NCBI RefSeq assembly: GCF_022347285.1
Contig: NZ_JAKRND010000013.1
Coordinates: 1 to 64,000, forward strand
From: Corynebacterium sp. ACRPH
GTDB taxonomy: Bacteria > Actinomycetota > Actinomycetes > Mycobacteriales > Mycobacteriaceae
Length of the DNA stretch: 64,000 nucleotides
Direction of reading: 5' to 3'
Shown: piece after piece, positions 25,747 to 34,392 of the stretch
Layout of the letters: every line of letters starts with the position of its first letter
How positions within the stretch are numbered: the stretch's first letter is position 1
Program-made: the position numbers and the translations under genes
The notes under the pieces: model-generated
The model's database searches: none
Told to the model about the DNA's origin: nothing
Seen by the model: the letters and a program-made list of their open reading frames with translations, nothing else

Positions 25747-27636
25747 TTAAGCGCCCAGCGTGCCCTCCAGATACGCCTTCGCAGCCACGCGACGGGCGAT
25801 CTTGTTGGCGGAGGAACGCGGCAGGGTGCCCGGCGCGATGATGCGCACATCGGAAGGCTGCACACCGTGGGTGGCAGTGACGGCCGCGCGCATGGCCTCG
25901 ATCGCCTCCGCGTCCCCGGCCTCGCTGGCGTCCGGATCGCGCTCTGCGACGATGACGAGCCCCTCGACGGACTCGCCGTCGGCAGCACCGCTTGCGGAAC
26001 CGCCGGCCTCCACGGCGAAGGCGGCGATGACGGCCGGAGCGGTCTGCTCGGTGGCCTCGTCGGCGGTGGCCTCGAGGTCCTGCGGGTAGTGGTTACGACC
26101 AGCGACGATGATGAGGTCTTTCAGGCGGCCGGTAATGAACAGGTGGCCATCCACGATGACGGCCAGGTCGCCGGTGCGCATCCAGTTATCCTCGGGAGCG
26201 TCGCCCGCGCGGCTGTCGGAATCCAGGCGGTTGGCAGCCGGCAGGGAGTTGCGGAACGTTTCCTGAGTCTCCTCCGGGCGGTTCAGGTAGCCCGCGGCCA
26301 TGTTGTCGCCGTGGACCCAGATCTCGCCGACGTTGCCGTCGGTCAGTTCCTTGCCGGTCTCCGGGTCGATAATCGCGATGGTCTGCGGCTCGCACACCTG
26401 ACCCAGGGAGACCAGGGAGAGACTGTCTGCGTCGTCCGCGCTGCCTTCCACGGCGGTGCCGTCGGACAGCTCCTCGCGCTTGAACCACTTCGTCAGCGGA
26501 CGCTCGTCGGTCTGCGGGGTGGTGACGATTAGCGTGGCCTCGGCCAGGCCGTAGGACGGGCGCATGGCTTCCTTCTTGAAGCCGTAGGGCTCGAAGGTAT
26601 CCAGGAACTTCTGCACGGAGCTGTGGTGGACCGGCTCGGAACCGTTGATGATGCCGTCGACGGCAGATAGGTCCAGTTCAGCCAGCTCCGCGACCTTCGC
26701 CGGGTCGGCGTAACGCACGGCCAGCTCCAGGGCGAAGTTAGGCACGACGGTGTAGACGTTCTCTTCCTCGCTCTTGCGGTTCAGCTGGCGGGCCCAGCGG
26801 GTCGGATCCTGGATGAAGTCGCGCGGGGACATCAGGTCGAAGGGCAGGCCCAGGATAATCACGAAGGCGGACAGGATCACGCCCATGTCATGGTGCAGCG
26901 GCAGCCAGGTGCTCAGGCGCAGTGGAGTCTGCAGATTCGCTGCCTTGAAGATCTGCAGCACGTTGGTGACGATCGACTTGTGGGTGAGCACCACACCCGC
27001 TGGGGTGCGGGTGGAGCCGGAGGTGTACTGCAGGAACGCCTCCTCGCTGGACTTCGGCGCCAGCGAAGGATCCGCCATGATGGCGGCCATGGGGTTCTGC
27101 CAGTCGTCGGCCAGCGCATCCGGCAGCGCGTCCACCGTCAGCACGCGGGGGCGCTCGGTGGTGGGAGTAGAGGCGAAGTGCTTGCGCACGGCCGTGGCGG
27201 AGCGCTTGTTCGTCAGCACAACCGTCGGCTCGGAGGAGCCCAGCACGGCGGTCAGGTGGCCGGTGTGGCCCGGCTCGTTCGGGTCATACAGCGGAACGGG
27301 CACCATGCGGGCGTACATCGCGCCCAGGAAGGCGTACATGTACTCCGGGGAGTTATTAGCCAGGATGGCCACGCGGTCGCCGGGCTTGGCGACCTGCTGC
27401 AGGCGGACGCACACGGCCTTGATGCGGGTGTTTACCTGCGCGCGGGTGATCTCGTGTACCGTGCCCTCGCGGGAGTCGCTGAAGTCCCAGTGGCGGATCA
27501 GCACGTTATCTACCGTGCCCTCCATTTGCGCCATGGTGTAAAGCATTTCGCACATGCCGGAAAGGGTGAGCTGGTCGGGGACGTTGATGTCGCCCTGCTC
27601 GTCGTAAAACTGGCCCATTGCTGCAGTGATGTCCAC
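25747..27636 (-). CDS. fadD32: Long-chain fatty acyl-AMP ligase FadD32
   Basis: 629 residues. Activates the meromycolate as acyl-AMP and loads it on the N-terminal carrier domain of Pks13. The adenylate-forming motif is LQYTSGSTRTPAGVVLTHKS; others are WLPLHHDMG, RPSYGLAEATL and NWMRTGDLAVI, with GRLKDLIIVAGRNHYPQDLE near the C-terminus. As in fatty acyl-AMP ligases, an insertion after the hinge limits CoA use. GTG start at 27636 with GAGGAG upstream. It lies 97 bp upstream of pks13, the usual order. Cytoplasmic. Confidence 0.96.
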   Translation of the reverse strand: MDITAAMGQFYDEQGDINVPDQLTLSGMCEMLYTMAQMEGTVDNVLIRHWDFSDSREGTVHEITRAQVNTRIKAVCVRLQQVAKPGDRVAILANNSPEYMYAFLGAMYARMVPVPLYDPNEPGHTGHLTAVLGSSEPTVVLTNKRSATAVRKHFASTPTTERPRVLTVDALPDALADDWQNPMAAIMADPSLAPKSSEEAFLQYTSGSTRTPAGVVLTHKSIVTNVLQIFKAANLQTPLRLSTWLPLHHDMGVILSAFVIILGLPFDLMSPRDFIQDPTRWARQLNRKSEEENVYTVVPNFALELAVRYADPAKVAELAELDLSAVDGIINGSEPVHHSSVQKFLDTFEPYGFKKEAMRPSYGLAEATLIVTTPQTDERPLTKWFKREELSDGTAVEGSADDADSLSLVSLGQVCEPQTIAIIDPETGKELTDGNVGEIWVHGDNMAAGYLNRPEETQETFRNSLPAANRLDSDSRAGDAPEDNWMRTGDLAVIVDGHLFITGRLKDLIIVAGRNHYPQDLEATADEATEQTAPAVIAAFAVEAGGSASGAADGESVEGLVIVAERDPDASEAGDAEAIEAMRAAVTATHGVQPSDVRIIAPGTLPRSSANKIARRVAAKAYLEGTLGA

Positions 27637-27863
27637 GCGGGTCTCCTCTACTTATCCACTCGGTTCAAACGGTATCGGGTTAGCTACCTAGCTCCAGCGC
27701 CATAACTCTAACGCCATAAACATTTAGTTTCACTTGTGAAACACATCGTACCGGGGTGCTCCGCTGTTACCCGGCAATTTCGCATTCCCGTGTGCCGTGT
27801 GCCCCCACCGCTCGAGCACACGGCCACAATAACCTCAACATGAGCCCGCCGAAGCGGCTGCAG

Positions 27864-28796
27864 CTACTGCACGCGCTCGTTAATCAGATCCCGCGCCCAT
27901 CCAACGATGTACTCCGGGACGGTCTGGCCTTCCACGACCTTCCCGTTTGTCGCATACTCCGCATGCACAGCGTTAGCGGCCACCAGGTCCTTGGCTCGCA
28001 CAAGAGCGTTGCCCAGATCCGCTGGGGCGTCACAAATAAGATCCGCAGGGGCGCAGTAGTTGTTCACCCGATCGTTCAGTTCGCCGAATCCATCCGGGCG
28101 CGGTCCGCGCATCGTAGCGCCCGGCACGATCGTCTGGATCAGCCCGCTCACCGGGTTTAGCGCGATTTCCGCGCCGGTGCCGCGGATGCCCTGCGCACCA
28201 ACGAGCTTGCCCTTGTCCAGTTCCTGCCTACCGTCAGCGATCAGCGATACTCCCAGCACCCGGTCGGCGGGCACGGGGCCGCGCCCATTGCCGATCTCTC
28301 CCGCCAGGTCGCCGGTAATCACTGCGCCCTGGCTAAAGCCGGTCAGGATGAAGGACGTTGCTGGGCACTTCTCGTGCGTCGCCCGCAGCTCCTCCTTCAT
28401 CCGCTCGAAGCCCTGGTTGCGGGAGTCGTCATAGCTCATCTCGTGCTTCGCGTTCATGTTGCGGAACTGCGCGGTGTACGGCAGGGTCCACACCTTCACC
28501 TTGTCCGGGGAGAACTCGTCAGCCAGCGGGCGGGTGACGTTCAGCAGCAGCGAGTTAGGGTTCGCGTGCGGCGCCAACGGATCGTCGTCGGCCTTGGATT
28601 CCCAGGTGCCCGGCGCGGCCAGCACCTCCACGTCCACACATCCGGGCGGATTCTGCGCCTCCGGGGCGGGCGGAGAGGTCGGCTTACCCGGCCCCGGGCC
28701 ATCAACATCGTCGCCGGTGAGCAGCCAATTGCCCACGCCCACCACAATGAGCGCGAGCAGGACCAGCACTGCCAGGATGGTCAAAACCTTCTTCAT
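27864..28796 (-). CDS. Cutinase-like envelope lipase/esterase (Rv3802c type)
   Basis: 310 residues. One N-terminal membrane anchor (VLTILAVLVLLALIVVGVG), a Pro-rich linker, then an alpha/beta hydrolase of the cutinase family. The nucleophile motif is GFSQGA, the Asp lies in CAPADLICDAP, and the His is in AVHAEYA. The M. tuberculosis orthologue Rv3802c, in the same place beside fadD32, is an essential phospholipase/thioesterase of the cell envelope. ATG at 28796. It lies 227 bp upstream of fadD32, so its linkage to the condensation operon is uncertain. Confidence 0.88.
   Translation of the reverse strand: MKKVLTILAVLVLLALIVVGVGNWLLTGDDVDGPGPGKPTSPPAPEAQNPPGCVDVEVLAAPGTWESKADDDPLAPHANPNSLLLNVTRPLADEFSPDKVKVWTLPYTAQFRNMNAKHEMSYDDSRNQGFERMKEELRATHEKCPATSFILTGFSQGAVITGDLAGEIGNGRGPVPADRVLGVSLIADGRQELDKGKLVGAQGIRGTGAEIALNPVSGLIQTIVPGATMRGPRPDGFGELNDRVNNYCAPADLICDAPADLGNALVRAKDLVAANAVHAEYATNGKVVEGQTVPEYIVGWARDLINERVQ
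28024..28040 (+). repeat. Dispersed motif site (GGGGCGTCACAAATAAG)
   Basis: Inside the cutinase-like gene, in antisense to LICDAPA. Here the peptide is itself conserved, since it holds the catalytic Asp, so this copy could be coincidental. Confidence 0.55.
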
Positions 28797-28828
28797 AGCT
28801 TCTTTCTAGACCTTCCTCTAGGGGTTCT

Positions 28829-28858
28829 AGAGCTTCTAAAACTTCCAGAGCTTCTAAA
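28829..28858. repeat. 12-bp direct repeat in an intergenic stretch
   Basis: AGAGCTTCTAAA occurs at 28829-28840 and 28847-28858, within a low-complexity CTTCTA-rich stretch upstream of the cutinase-like gene. Confidence 0.6.
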
Positions 28859-28860
28859 GC

Positions 28861-28902
28861 AAAACCAGGCTGCCCTCGCCACCTATGGCGGACAACCTGG
28901 TT
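28861..28902 (-). terminator. Terminator after the DUF732 lipoprotein gene
   Basis: On the minus strand, AACCAGG...CCGCC pairs with GGCG...CCTGGTT, followed by TTGCTTT. It separates the mycolyltransferase/lipoprotein unit from the cutinase-like gene. Confidence 0.65.
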
Positions 28903-28920
28903 ATGGGAAACGAGTGACCA

Positions 28921-29517
28921 CTAACAATACGCGGATTTCGCGGCCTCGCGAATAGCGTCCTCGGCCTTCTTCGGATCACCGTCGATCACGCCGTTAGCCT
29001 CCAGCTGGCCTGCAGCCAACGGGGTGTACACATCGGCCTGCCCACCGCCCTCGGCGGTGCAGTGCGCGTGACCAGCCGCGATGAGCTGATCTTCCAGGCC
29101 ACCGATCTCCGCTGCGTCGTTGGCCTTCGCCAGATCGATGCCGCCATCCTTCAGGCGCTTCAGGAAGTCCTTGTCCTGATCGCTGCGCTGCGTGCCGGAT
29201 GGAATGTCGTCGACCTCGTCCACGGCGCCGTCCTGTGCCGGGGCGCCATCACGGTCACCGGCGGGTTCTGGGGCGTCATTGCCTTCCGAAGAACCAGACT
29301 CGCCGTCCTTGTCGTCGGCCCCGTCCTTGCCGTCCTTGTCGTCGTCGGACTTCTCGGTCGCGGTCGCAGACTCCGTCACCGAAGGCACCGTCGTGGACTC
29401 CGCCGAATTGTCGACCGTCTCATCGCCGCCGCATGCCGTCAGCGTGGCCAGCGAGAGCAGCGCCGCACACGCGGCACCGGCGGCCACACGAAACTGCCTA
29501 TTCTTTGTGACGCCCAC
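28921..29517 (-). CDS. DUF732-like lipoprotein downstream of mytA
   Basis: 198 residues. Signal peptide with lipobox LATLTAC (Cys near residue 29), a long Asp/Glu/Lys/Gly-rich disordered linker, and a C-terminal DUF732-like domain (DKDFLKRLKDGGIDL, LIAAGHAHCTAEG, final Cys). Function unknown. GTG start at 29517 lies 2 bases after the mytA stop, and GAGGTG in the end of mytA serves as its ribosome binding site, so translation is coupled. Its first codons (GVTKN) are formed by a copy of the dispersed motif. Confidence 0.78.
   Translation of the reverse strand: MGVTKNRQFRVAAGAACAALLSLATLTACGGDETVDNSAESTTVPSVTESATATEKSDDDKDGKDGADDKDGESGSSEGNDAPEPAGDRDGAPAQDGAVDEVDDIPSGTQRSDQDKDFLKRLKDGGIDLAKANDAAEIGGLEDQLIAAGHAHCTAEGGGQADVYTPLAAGQLEANGVIDGDPKKAEDAIREAAKSAYC
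29500..29516 (-). repeat. Dispersed motif site (TGGGCGTCACAAAGAAT)
   Basis: Forms the first codons of the DUF732-like lipoprotein gene, encoding GVTKN. Confidence 0.75.
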
Positions 29518-29519
29518 AG

Positions 29520-31490
29520 TTAGAGCACCTCAACGCGTCCGTTGACCTCGCGGATCTCGCCGTGCTGGAACTTGATCCGAGTTCCGCCCGCCGGGATGTC
29601 CTCGTGGTCGCTGATCGGGTAGCCGAGCTTGCCCTGCTCCCAGCCGCGCTTACCCCACTCGTCGAACACGTTGCCGTAGTAGATCACGTGCGCGCCGGTG
29701 GACGGGGACCAGTAGATGTTGCCGTGCTCGAACTCGGAGAAGCGGCCGCCCTTGATGGCCAGCTCGCCGCTCTTCGGGTTGCCCAGCTTAGAGGTCGCGC
29801 CGCCCAGCTGCAGGTACTTCTCGGCGATCTTGCCCTGGACGTAGTTGGTCTTGTTGTCCTTATCGCGGATGATCACGCCGTTCTGGTACTTCTGCATGTA
29901 GCTATCGCCGACCTTCTCCAGCTCGGAGATCGGGTAGCCCAACGGGCCGTTCTCCCAGCCGGTCTTGCCCCACTCATCCATGAAGTCCTTAGGCACAGCG
30001 TGGGCGCCGGTCTCGTGGGTCCAGTAGATCGCGCCGTTCTCGAAGGTGGTGTAGCGGCCGCGACCGTTGGAGATGACGTTCTCCTCGGAGGTCGGGTAAC
30101 CCAGCCAGGAGTCCGGACCGTTCATGGAGGCGTAGTGGGCGCCGATGCGACCCCACACGTAGTGGGCGCCGGTCTTCGGGGACCAGTAGGCGCGGCCGCC
30201 ACGGAAGTCCTGAACCTTGCCGCCGTTCTTGGCGTCGTACTCATTGGAGATGCAGGCGCCGAGGGTCTCCGGGGCGTTCTTCATGTTCTCCGCGATGGCA
30301 CCGCCAATCTTGCACTTCGCGCCGCGGTCAGCTTCCGGGATGCCCAGAGCGTCCGCAATGTGCGGCCACGCCTGGATCATCTCGTACTGCCAGTACGGCC
30401 AGTCGTGGGTGCCGGAGGGGCGGAAGGCCGTGATCGGCTTCACGCCGGCCTTCTTTGCGTACTTGACGAAGGTCTCGGTGGTCATGCGGGACATAGCCTC
30501 AAGGCCGAAGCCGGCCATGTTGGAGGGCATGCCCGGGATGGTGCCCGGCTTGTCGTACTTGCCCGCGTTGCCGTTACCCGCGGAAACGTAGACGGTCATG
30601 TCCTTCAGCGCATCCACACCCAGCTTCGGGTCGTGGTCGATCCAGTCCTGGGAGCCGAACTCGCCCCACATCTTCTTGGCGTCGTAGCCGTTGCCGTCGT
30701 TGGTGGCGTAGGCGATGGCTTCCGGCATGCCGTAGGAGGTCGTGTCCAGGTAGCCGGAGAAGGAGCCGACGAACTTCCACATCTCCGGGAAGCGCTCGGC
30801 CAGGTTCATTGCGGCAGTACCACCCATCGACAGGCCGGTGATCGCGCGATCCTCGTTGGCGCGCCAGCCCTCGCGCAGGACGGGCGGCAGTTCCTTGGTC
30901 AGGAAGGTCTCCCACTTGTAGTGCTTGCCGTTCTCCGGCTCGTTCCAGTCCGTGTAGAAGGAGGACTCGCCGCCGACGGGCAGAATCACGTTGACGTTGC
31001 GGTCTGCGTACTGGTTGGCGATGTTGGTGGACAGGGTCCAGCCGGACTCATCCTCGCGGGCGCGCAGGCCGTCCAGGGCCCATACGGTCGGGAACTTGCG
31101 GTCGGGCTGGGAGTACCAGTCGCGGGCCAGCAGGATCTGCACCTTGATGGGCTTGCCAGGCATGGCGGCGGAGTTGATGAAGATGTTGGCCCAGCGCTCG
31201 GTGATCCACTCGACGCGGTCCACGCTCACGCCCTCCGGCAGACCCTCCAGGTGCTGCTCGGTGACCTGGCGCGGGGTGCGCTTCGGTACGCTGTCCGGAT
31301 CCAGGTAGCTGGTGCCGGAGCCCGGGCCCATGGAGCCACCGAGGGAGCTCTGCGCGGTGGCGGCCGGCATCATTGGCATTGCCAGCGCAACGGAAAGCGG
31401 CAGGGCCAGGATCGCCGCGCTCTTACGGCGGGGGCTGCTGGCGGAGCGAGTGCGACGGGAGAGGTTCGCTGCTAGGCGCATAGTCTTCAT
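29520..31490 (-). CDS. mytA: Trehalose O-mycolyltransferase with LGFP repeats (Cop1/PS1 type)
   Basis: 656 residues, secreted. Signal peptide to about residue 47 (ending MMPAATAQ), then an antigen-85-like alpha/beta hydrolase with the nucleophile in GLSMGGTAAMNL (near residue 219) and the His in GTHDWPYW. From about residue 440 there are four LGFP-type repeats (WLGYPTSEE, PLGYPISELE, KLGNPKSGEL, KLGYPISDHE), which bind arabinogalactan. It transfers mycolate from trehalose monomycolate to trehalose or arabinogalactan. Two in-frame ATGs (31490 and 31481) are possible starts. Same position as C. glutamicum cop1. Confidence 0.94.
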   Translation of the reverse strand: MKTMRLAANLSRRTRSASSPRRKSAAILALPLSVALAMPMMPAATAQSSLGGSMGPGSGTSYLDPDSVPKRTPRQVTEQHLEGLPEGVSVDRVEWITERWANIFINSAAMPGKPIKVQILLARDWYSQPDRKFPTVWALDGLRAREDESGWTLSTNIANQYADRNVNVILPVGGESSFYTDWNEPENGKHYKWETFLTKELPPVLREGWRANEDRAITGLSMGGTAAMNLAERFPEMWKFVGSFSGYLDTTSYGMPEAIAYATNDGNGYDAKKMWGEFGSQDWIDHDPKLGVDALKDMTVYVSAGNGNAGKYDKPGTIPGMPSNMAGFGLEAMSRMTTETFVKYAKKAGVKPITAFRPSGTHDWPYWQYEMIQAWPHIADALGIPEADRGAKCKIGGAIAENMKNAPETLGACISNEYDAKNGGKVQDFRGGRAYWSPKTGAHYVWGRIGAHYASMNGPDSWLGYPTSEENVISNGRGRYTTFENGAIYWTHETGAHAVPKDFMDEWGKTGWENGPLGYPISELEKVGDSYMQKYQNGVIIRDKDNKTNYVQGKIAEKYLQLGGATSKLGNPKSGELAIKGGRFSEFEHGNIYWSPSTGAHVIYYGNVFDEWGKRGWEQGKLGYPISDHEDIPAGGTRIKFQHGEIREVNGRVEVL

Positions 31491-31844
31491 TCTTTCTGTT
31501 GCTTTTTGGTTGTATGTGTAGCTTTGGTTGCTGTGGTCTGGTTGGTTCGCTTGGCTAGCTTTGTCTAGCGCGTGTCTAAGCGCCGGTTTTTGCGGCCGAA
31601 GCAGGTTCCCCTCCTGCTTCGAACACCACCGGGCGCTTCTTCAGGCCATTCTCTATTCACGTTTACGTCTATCGCGACCTGGATTTCCTAAAGCTCTTCA
31701 CTCTTATATCGCAGGTGCGCTTCTAGCACGTGAGCAATTATGGCAAGCAAAAGCGCTTTCACATGGACAACACGCGGAACATTTAAAGTTTTACTTGAGG
31801 GTTAGCCTACCATGTTGCCAGTGTTACTTATGTGACTCTTGAGG

Positions 31845-31864
31845 TTTTTTATTATTGACGCCCC
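31845..31864 (-). repeat. Dispersed motif site (GGGGCGTCAATAATAAAAAA)
   Basis: Intergenic, upstream of mytA. Confidence 0.8.
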
Positions 31865-31955
31865 TACGCTCCATTCGCCTTTAAGCCTCAATACCCCACC
31901 GGCTCGACCCACACCCTAGCCCTCAACGACGCACCTCACACACCTCGGACACACA

Positions 31956-31996
31956 AAAAGCCACCGTCCCAGGCGGTAACCAGGACAGTGGCTTTC
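31956..31996 (-). terminator. Terminator of the second mycolyltransferase gene
   Basis: AAAAGCCACCGTCC pairs with GGACAGTGGCTTT (one mismatch), 33 bp beyond the stop at 32030. On the minus strand it ends in a short T-rich tract. Confidence 0.75.
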
Positions 31997-32029
31997 TTGG
32001 GCTTTAGTTAAAGCTGGAACGACCTAAGA

Positions 32030-33043
32030 TTAGGCACCCAGCGCGCGCAGGATGTGCGGACGAGCCTTGCTCAGCTCCGCATCCCAGTACGGCCATGCGT
32101 GCAGGCCGTTGATTGGGTAGCTCACAACCGGGCGAGCACCAGCTGCGCGGGCAGCCATCTCGAACTTCGCGGTGGAGGTGCGGGCCATCCACTCCAGGCC
32201 GATGCCGGCACCAACACCACGCGGGTTCTCCAGGAACTTCTCGCCGCGAGACGGCACGCCGCCGGAGGCAGCCAAGTACAGCGGCATACCGCGGAAACGG
32301 CCAGCCTGAACAGTCGGATCATTGCGGAAGCGGCGCGGATCGACCGGGCTGCCCCACATGTCCCAGATGTTTGCACCCTGGTCAGCGTCAGACATCGCGT
32401 ACTGGATTCCGGCATACATACCCGGCCAGGTCGGGTTCAGGTAACCAGACAGGGAGGTCGCCTGCTTGAACTGGTTGCGGTGCCATGCGGCCAGGTTCAT
32501 TGCGGCAGTACCGCCCATGGACAGGCCAACGATGGAGTTACGGGTCGGGCTCACGCCGAAGTTGCGCTGCAGGTAGCCCGGCAGCTCGCGGGTCAGGAAG
32601 GTCTCCCAACGCGGCTTCTTCGGGCCACCCTTACCGCCGTACGGGCCCACCCAGTCCGTGTAGAACTGAGCCTGGCCACCGACCGGCATGACCAGGGTCA
32701 CGTCGTCGTTGACGAACTTCTTCACAGCGTTGCCCGACCAAACCCAGGCGTTCCAGTCCTGGCGTGCGCGCAGGCCGTCCAACATGTAGACGCCAGCGTT
32801 ACCGCCGCGGGAAGAGGGCTTGATCTGCACCTGGATCTTCTGCCCCATCGCCGGGGAGTAAACCCAGCAGTTCTGCAGGTAGTACTTGTGCTTGCTCCAG
32901 TGGCAGCCCGGGCGCAGGTGGCCACGGTTGTCAGCAGCAGCGGTGGGTGCAGTGACAACGGCCATGCCCAGCGCAGTGGCAATAGCTACCAGGAACGCAG
33001 TGAGCTTGGAGCCCAGACCCTTGATCTTCTTAGTCGTGTTCAT
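32030..33043 (-). CDS. mytB: Trehalose O-mycolyltransferase, short form (antigen 85-like)
   Basis: 337 residues, secreted. Signal peptide to about residue 37 (ending TAPTAAAD), then a single antigen-85-like domain: GNAGVYMLDGLRARQDWNAW, the nucleophile in GLSMGGTAAMNLA, and the His in NGLHAWPYW. It lacks the LGFP repeats of its neighbour. It transfers mycolates to trehalose and to arabinogalactan at the cell surface. Same locus position as C. glutamicum cmt2. A 320-bp gap separates it from ubiA, where aftB would be expected. Confidence 0.93.
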   Translation of the reverse strand: MNTTKKIKGLGSKLTAFLVAIATALGMAVVTAPTAAADNRGHLRPGCHWSKHKYYLQNCWVYSPAMGQKIQVQIKPSSRGGNAGVYMLDGLRARQDWNAWVWSGNAVKKFVNDDVTLVMPVGGQAQFYTDWVGPYGGKGGPKKPRWETFLTRELPGYLQRNFGVSPTRNSIVGLSMGGTAAMNLAAWHRNQFKQATSLSGYLNPTWPGMYAGIQYAMSDADQGANIWDMWGSPVDPRRFRNDPTVQAGRFRGMPLYLAASGGVPSRGEKFLENPRGVGAGIGLEWMARTSTAKFEMAARAAGARPVVSYPINGLHAWPYWDAELSKARPHILRALGA

Positions 33044-33304
33044 GTAGTCCTAAATGTCTTGAAACGTATATGACGAGAGGCGCACCAAAGGTCCGCCTCG
33101 AAACACAGGATGCGTGTACGTTACCAAATCTTTACGATCGCACTCAACGTAATGATCGAATCTCTTTCGCGAAACGCTACACCCCTAGAAACTTCTCAGC
33201 ACATCCTTAAAGTCACCTAATCACATGCCCCCCTCGCTTCACTCGCGCCACTGCAACCCCATCACTAGCAAGCTAGAAATCCAGCGCACCCCCGAAAGTG
33301 CAGA

Positions 33305-33338
33305 ACGCCGACTCCCCCACAAAGGAGAAGTCGGCGTC
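33305..33338 (-). terminator. Hairpin after ubiA, overlapping a dispersed motif
   Basis: CGCCGACT and AGTCGGCG form a perfect 8-bp stem, extended by inner C/G pairs. On the minus strand it lies about 25 bp beyond the ubiA stop. It has no strong U-run, so efficiency is uncertain. One stem arm is the GGCGTC core of a dispersed motif copy. Confidence 0.55.
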
Positions 33339-33348
33339 ACAAAGAAAG
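33331..33348 (+). repeat. Dispersed motif site (TCGGCGTCACAAAGAAAG)
   Basis: Intergenic, with its core inside the hairpin after ubiA. Confidence 0.8.
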
Positions 33349-33363
33349 AGCAGAGAGTTAAAC

Positions 33364-34392
33364 CTAGAACAGCGGCACGATGTAAACCGCCATCGCCACA
33401 CAGAACAGCCAGGCCAGAGCCAGCAGCTGCAGGGTGCGATCTTCGAGGGCGATCTCGTCGGGCGCGCCGCCCTCACCGCGGTCAACGTCCGCGGCATAAC
33501 GCAGAATCGCGATGGTAAACGGCACCATCGAGACCTGGTACCACACGGCGGCCACACCGGACTCGACTGTCTGCGCCAGGCCAAAGCCCCACAGCGCGTA
33601 GCTCAGCACCACGGCGGTGGCAGCCAGGGTCCAGACAAAGCGGAGGTAGGTCGGGGTGTAGCTCTCCAGGGACTTGCGGATCTTCGCGCCCGAGCGAAGC
33701 GAAAGCTTCAGCTCCGCGTAGCGCTTACCCGCCGCCATGAACAGCGAGCCGAACGCCGCGACCAGCAGGAACCACTGCGAAAGCAGGATCGAAGCGGCCA
33801 CACCGCCGGCCATCGCACGCAGCATGAAACCGGAGCTCACCAGCGCAATGTCGATCACCGGCTGGTGCTTCCAACCGAAGCAGTAGCCCAGCTGCAGCGC
33901 GATATACACCGCCACAACAATCGCCAAGTTCGTGCCCGACGAGGCCAACAGCGAGCCACCAATCGCCGCAATGATCAGCACCACCGACATCGCGTACGCC
34001 AACCCCACCGGCAACACACCCGCCGCGATCGGGCGGAAGCGCTTGGTCGGGTGCGCACGGTCGGCCTCCACATCGCGGGCATCGTTGATCAGGTAGATCG
34101 AGCTGGCCGCCAGGCAGAAGGCAATAAATGCGATCAGTACGTCCAGCAGCACGCGGCTGTGGAAGAGCAGCTCCCCGCCAGCAGCCGCAGGAGCCGCGAT
34201 GACCAGCACGTTCTTGACCCACTGCTTCGGACGCAGCGCCTTGATCATCGCCTCCGGCAGGTTGCGCGGCGGGCGCAGCTTCTTCGTTTCGGTGGCGGTG
34301 CTAGTCGCCTGGTTGGGATCTTCCAGCCCGGACGTGTGCGGCTCCGTGCCGATCAACGGCTCCGGCCGGCCGTTGCTAGGCTGTTCGCTCAC
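33364..34392 (-). CDS. ubiA: Decaprenyl-phosphate phosphoribosyltransferase
   Basis: 342 residues with about eight helices. Transfers phosphoribose to decaprenyl phosphate, the first step towards the arabinose donor DPA. The UbiA signature NDARDVEADRAHPTKRFRP is present, and the second Asp-rich motif region (QPVIDIALVSSGFMLRA) follows. GTG start at 34392 with GAGGAG upstream, overlapping the PAP2 gene by 17 bases. Orthologue of Rv3806c in the same order with Rv3807c and glfT2. Confidence 0.94.
   Translation of the reverse strand: MSEQPSNGRPEPLIGTEPHTSGLEDPNQATSTATETKKLRPPRNLPEAMIKALRPKQWVKNVLVIAAPAAAGGELLFHSRVLLDVLIAFIAFCLAASSIYLINDARDVEADRAHPTKRFRPIAAGVLPVGLAYAMSVVLIIAAIGGSLLASSGTNLAIVVAVYIALQLGYCFGWKHQPVIDIALVSSGFMLRAMAGGVAASILLSQWFLLVAAFGSLFMAAGKRYAELKLSLRSGAKIRKSLESYTPTYLRFVWTLAATAVVLSYALWGFGLAQTVESGVAAVWYQVSMVPFTIAILRYAADVDRGEGGAPDEIALEDRTLQLLALAWLFCVAMAVYIVPLF

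Larger units (their letters stand above)
31500..32029. other. 530-bp intergenic region between the two mycolyltransferase genes
   Basis: No convincing gene. The right part (31956-31996) is the terminator of the downstream-facing mycolyltransferase, and 31845-31864 is a copy of the dispersed motif. The AT-richer part from 31650 to 31860 should hold the mytA promoter. A 104-codon plus-strand frame at 31528-31842 has no recognisable features. Confidence 0.5.
33044..33363. other. Intergenic region where aftB is expected but absent
   Basis: No open frame resembling the arabinofuranosyltransferase AftB, or any fragment of it, is visible. The left part should hold the mytB promoter; the right part has the hairpin at 33305-33338 that overlaps a dispersed motif copy. 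Confidence 0.6.

Noticed and set aside
28024-28040. Cutinase-gene motif copy as proof of selection on DNA
   Set aside because: The overlapping peptide contains the conserved catalytic Asp region, so amino-acid conservation could explain this copy; it was kept as a site but not used as evidence.
31528-31842. 104-codon plus-strand frame between the mycolyltransferase genes
   Set aside because: No ribosome binding site, no family, Cys/Leu/Ser-biased; it lies in the mytA promoter region.
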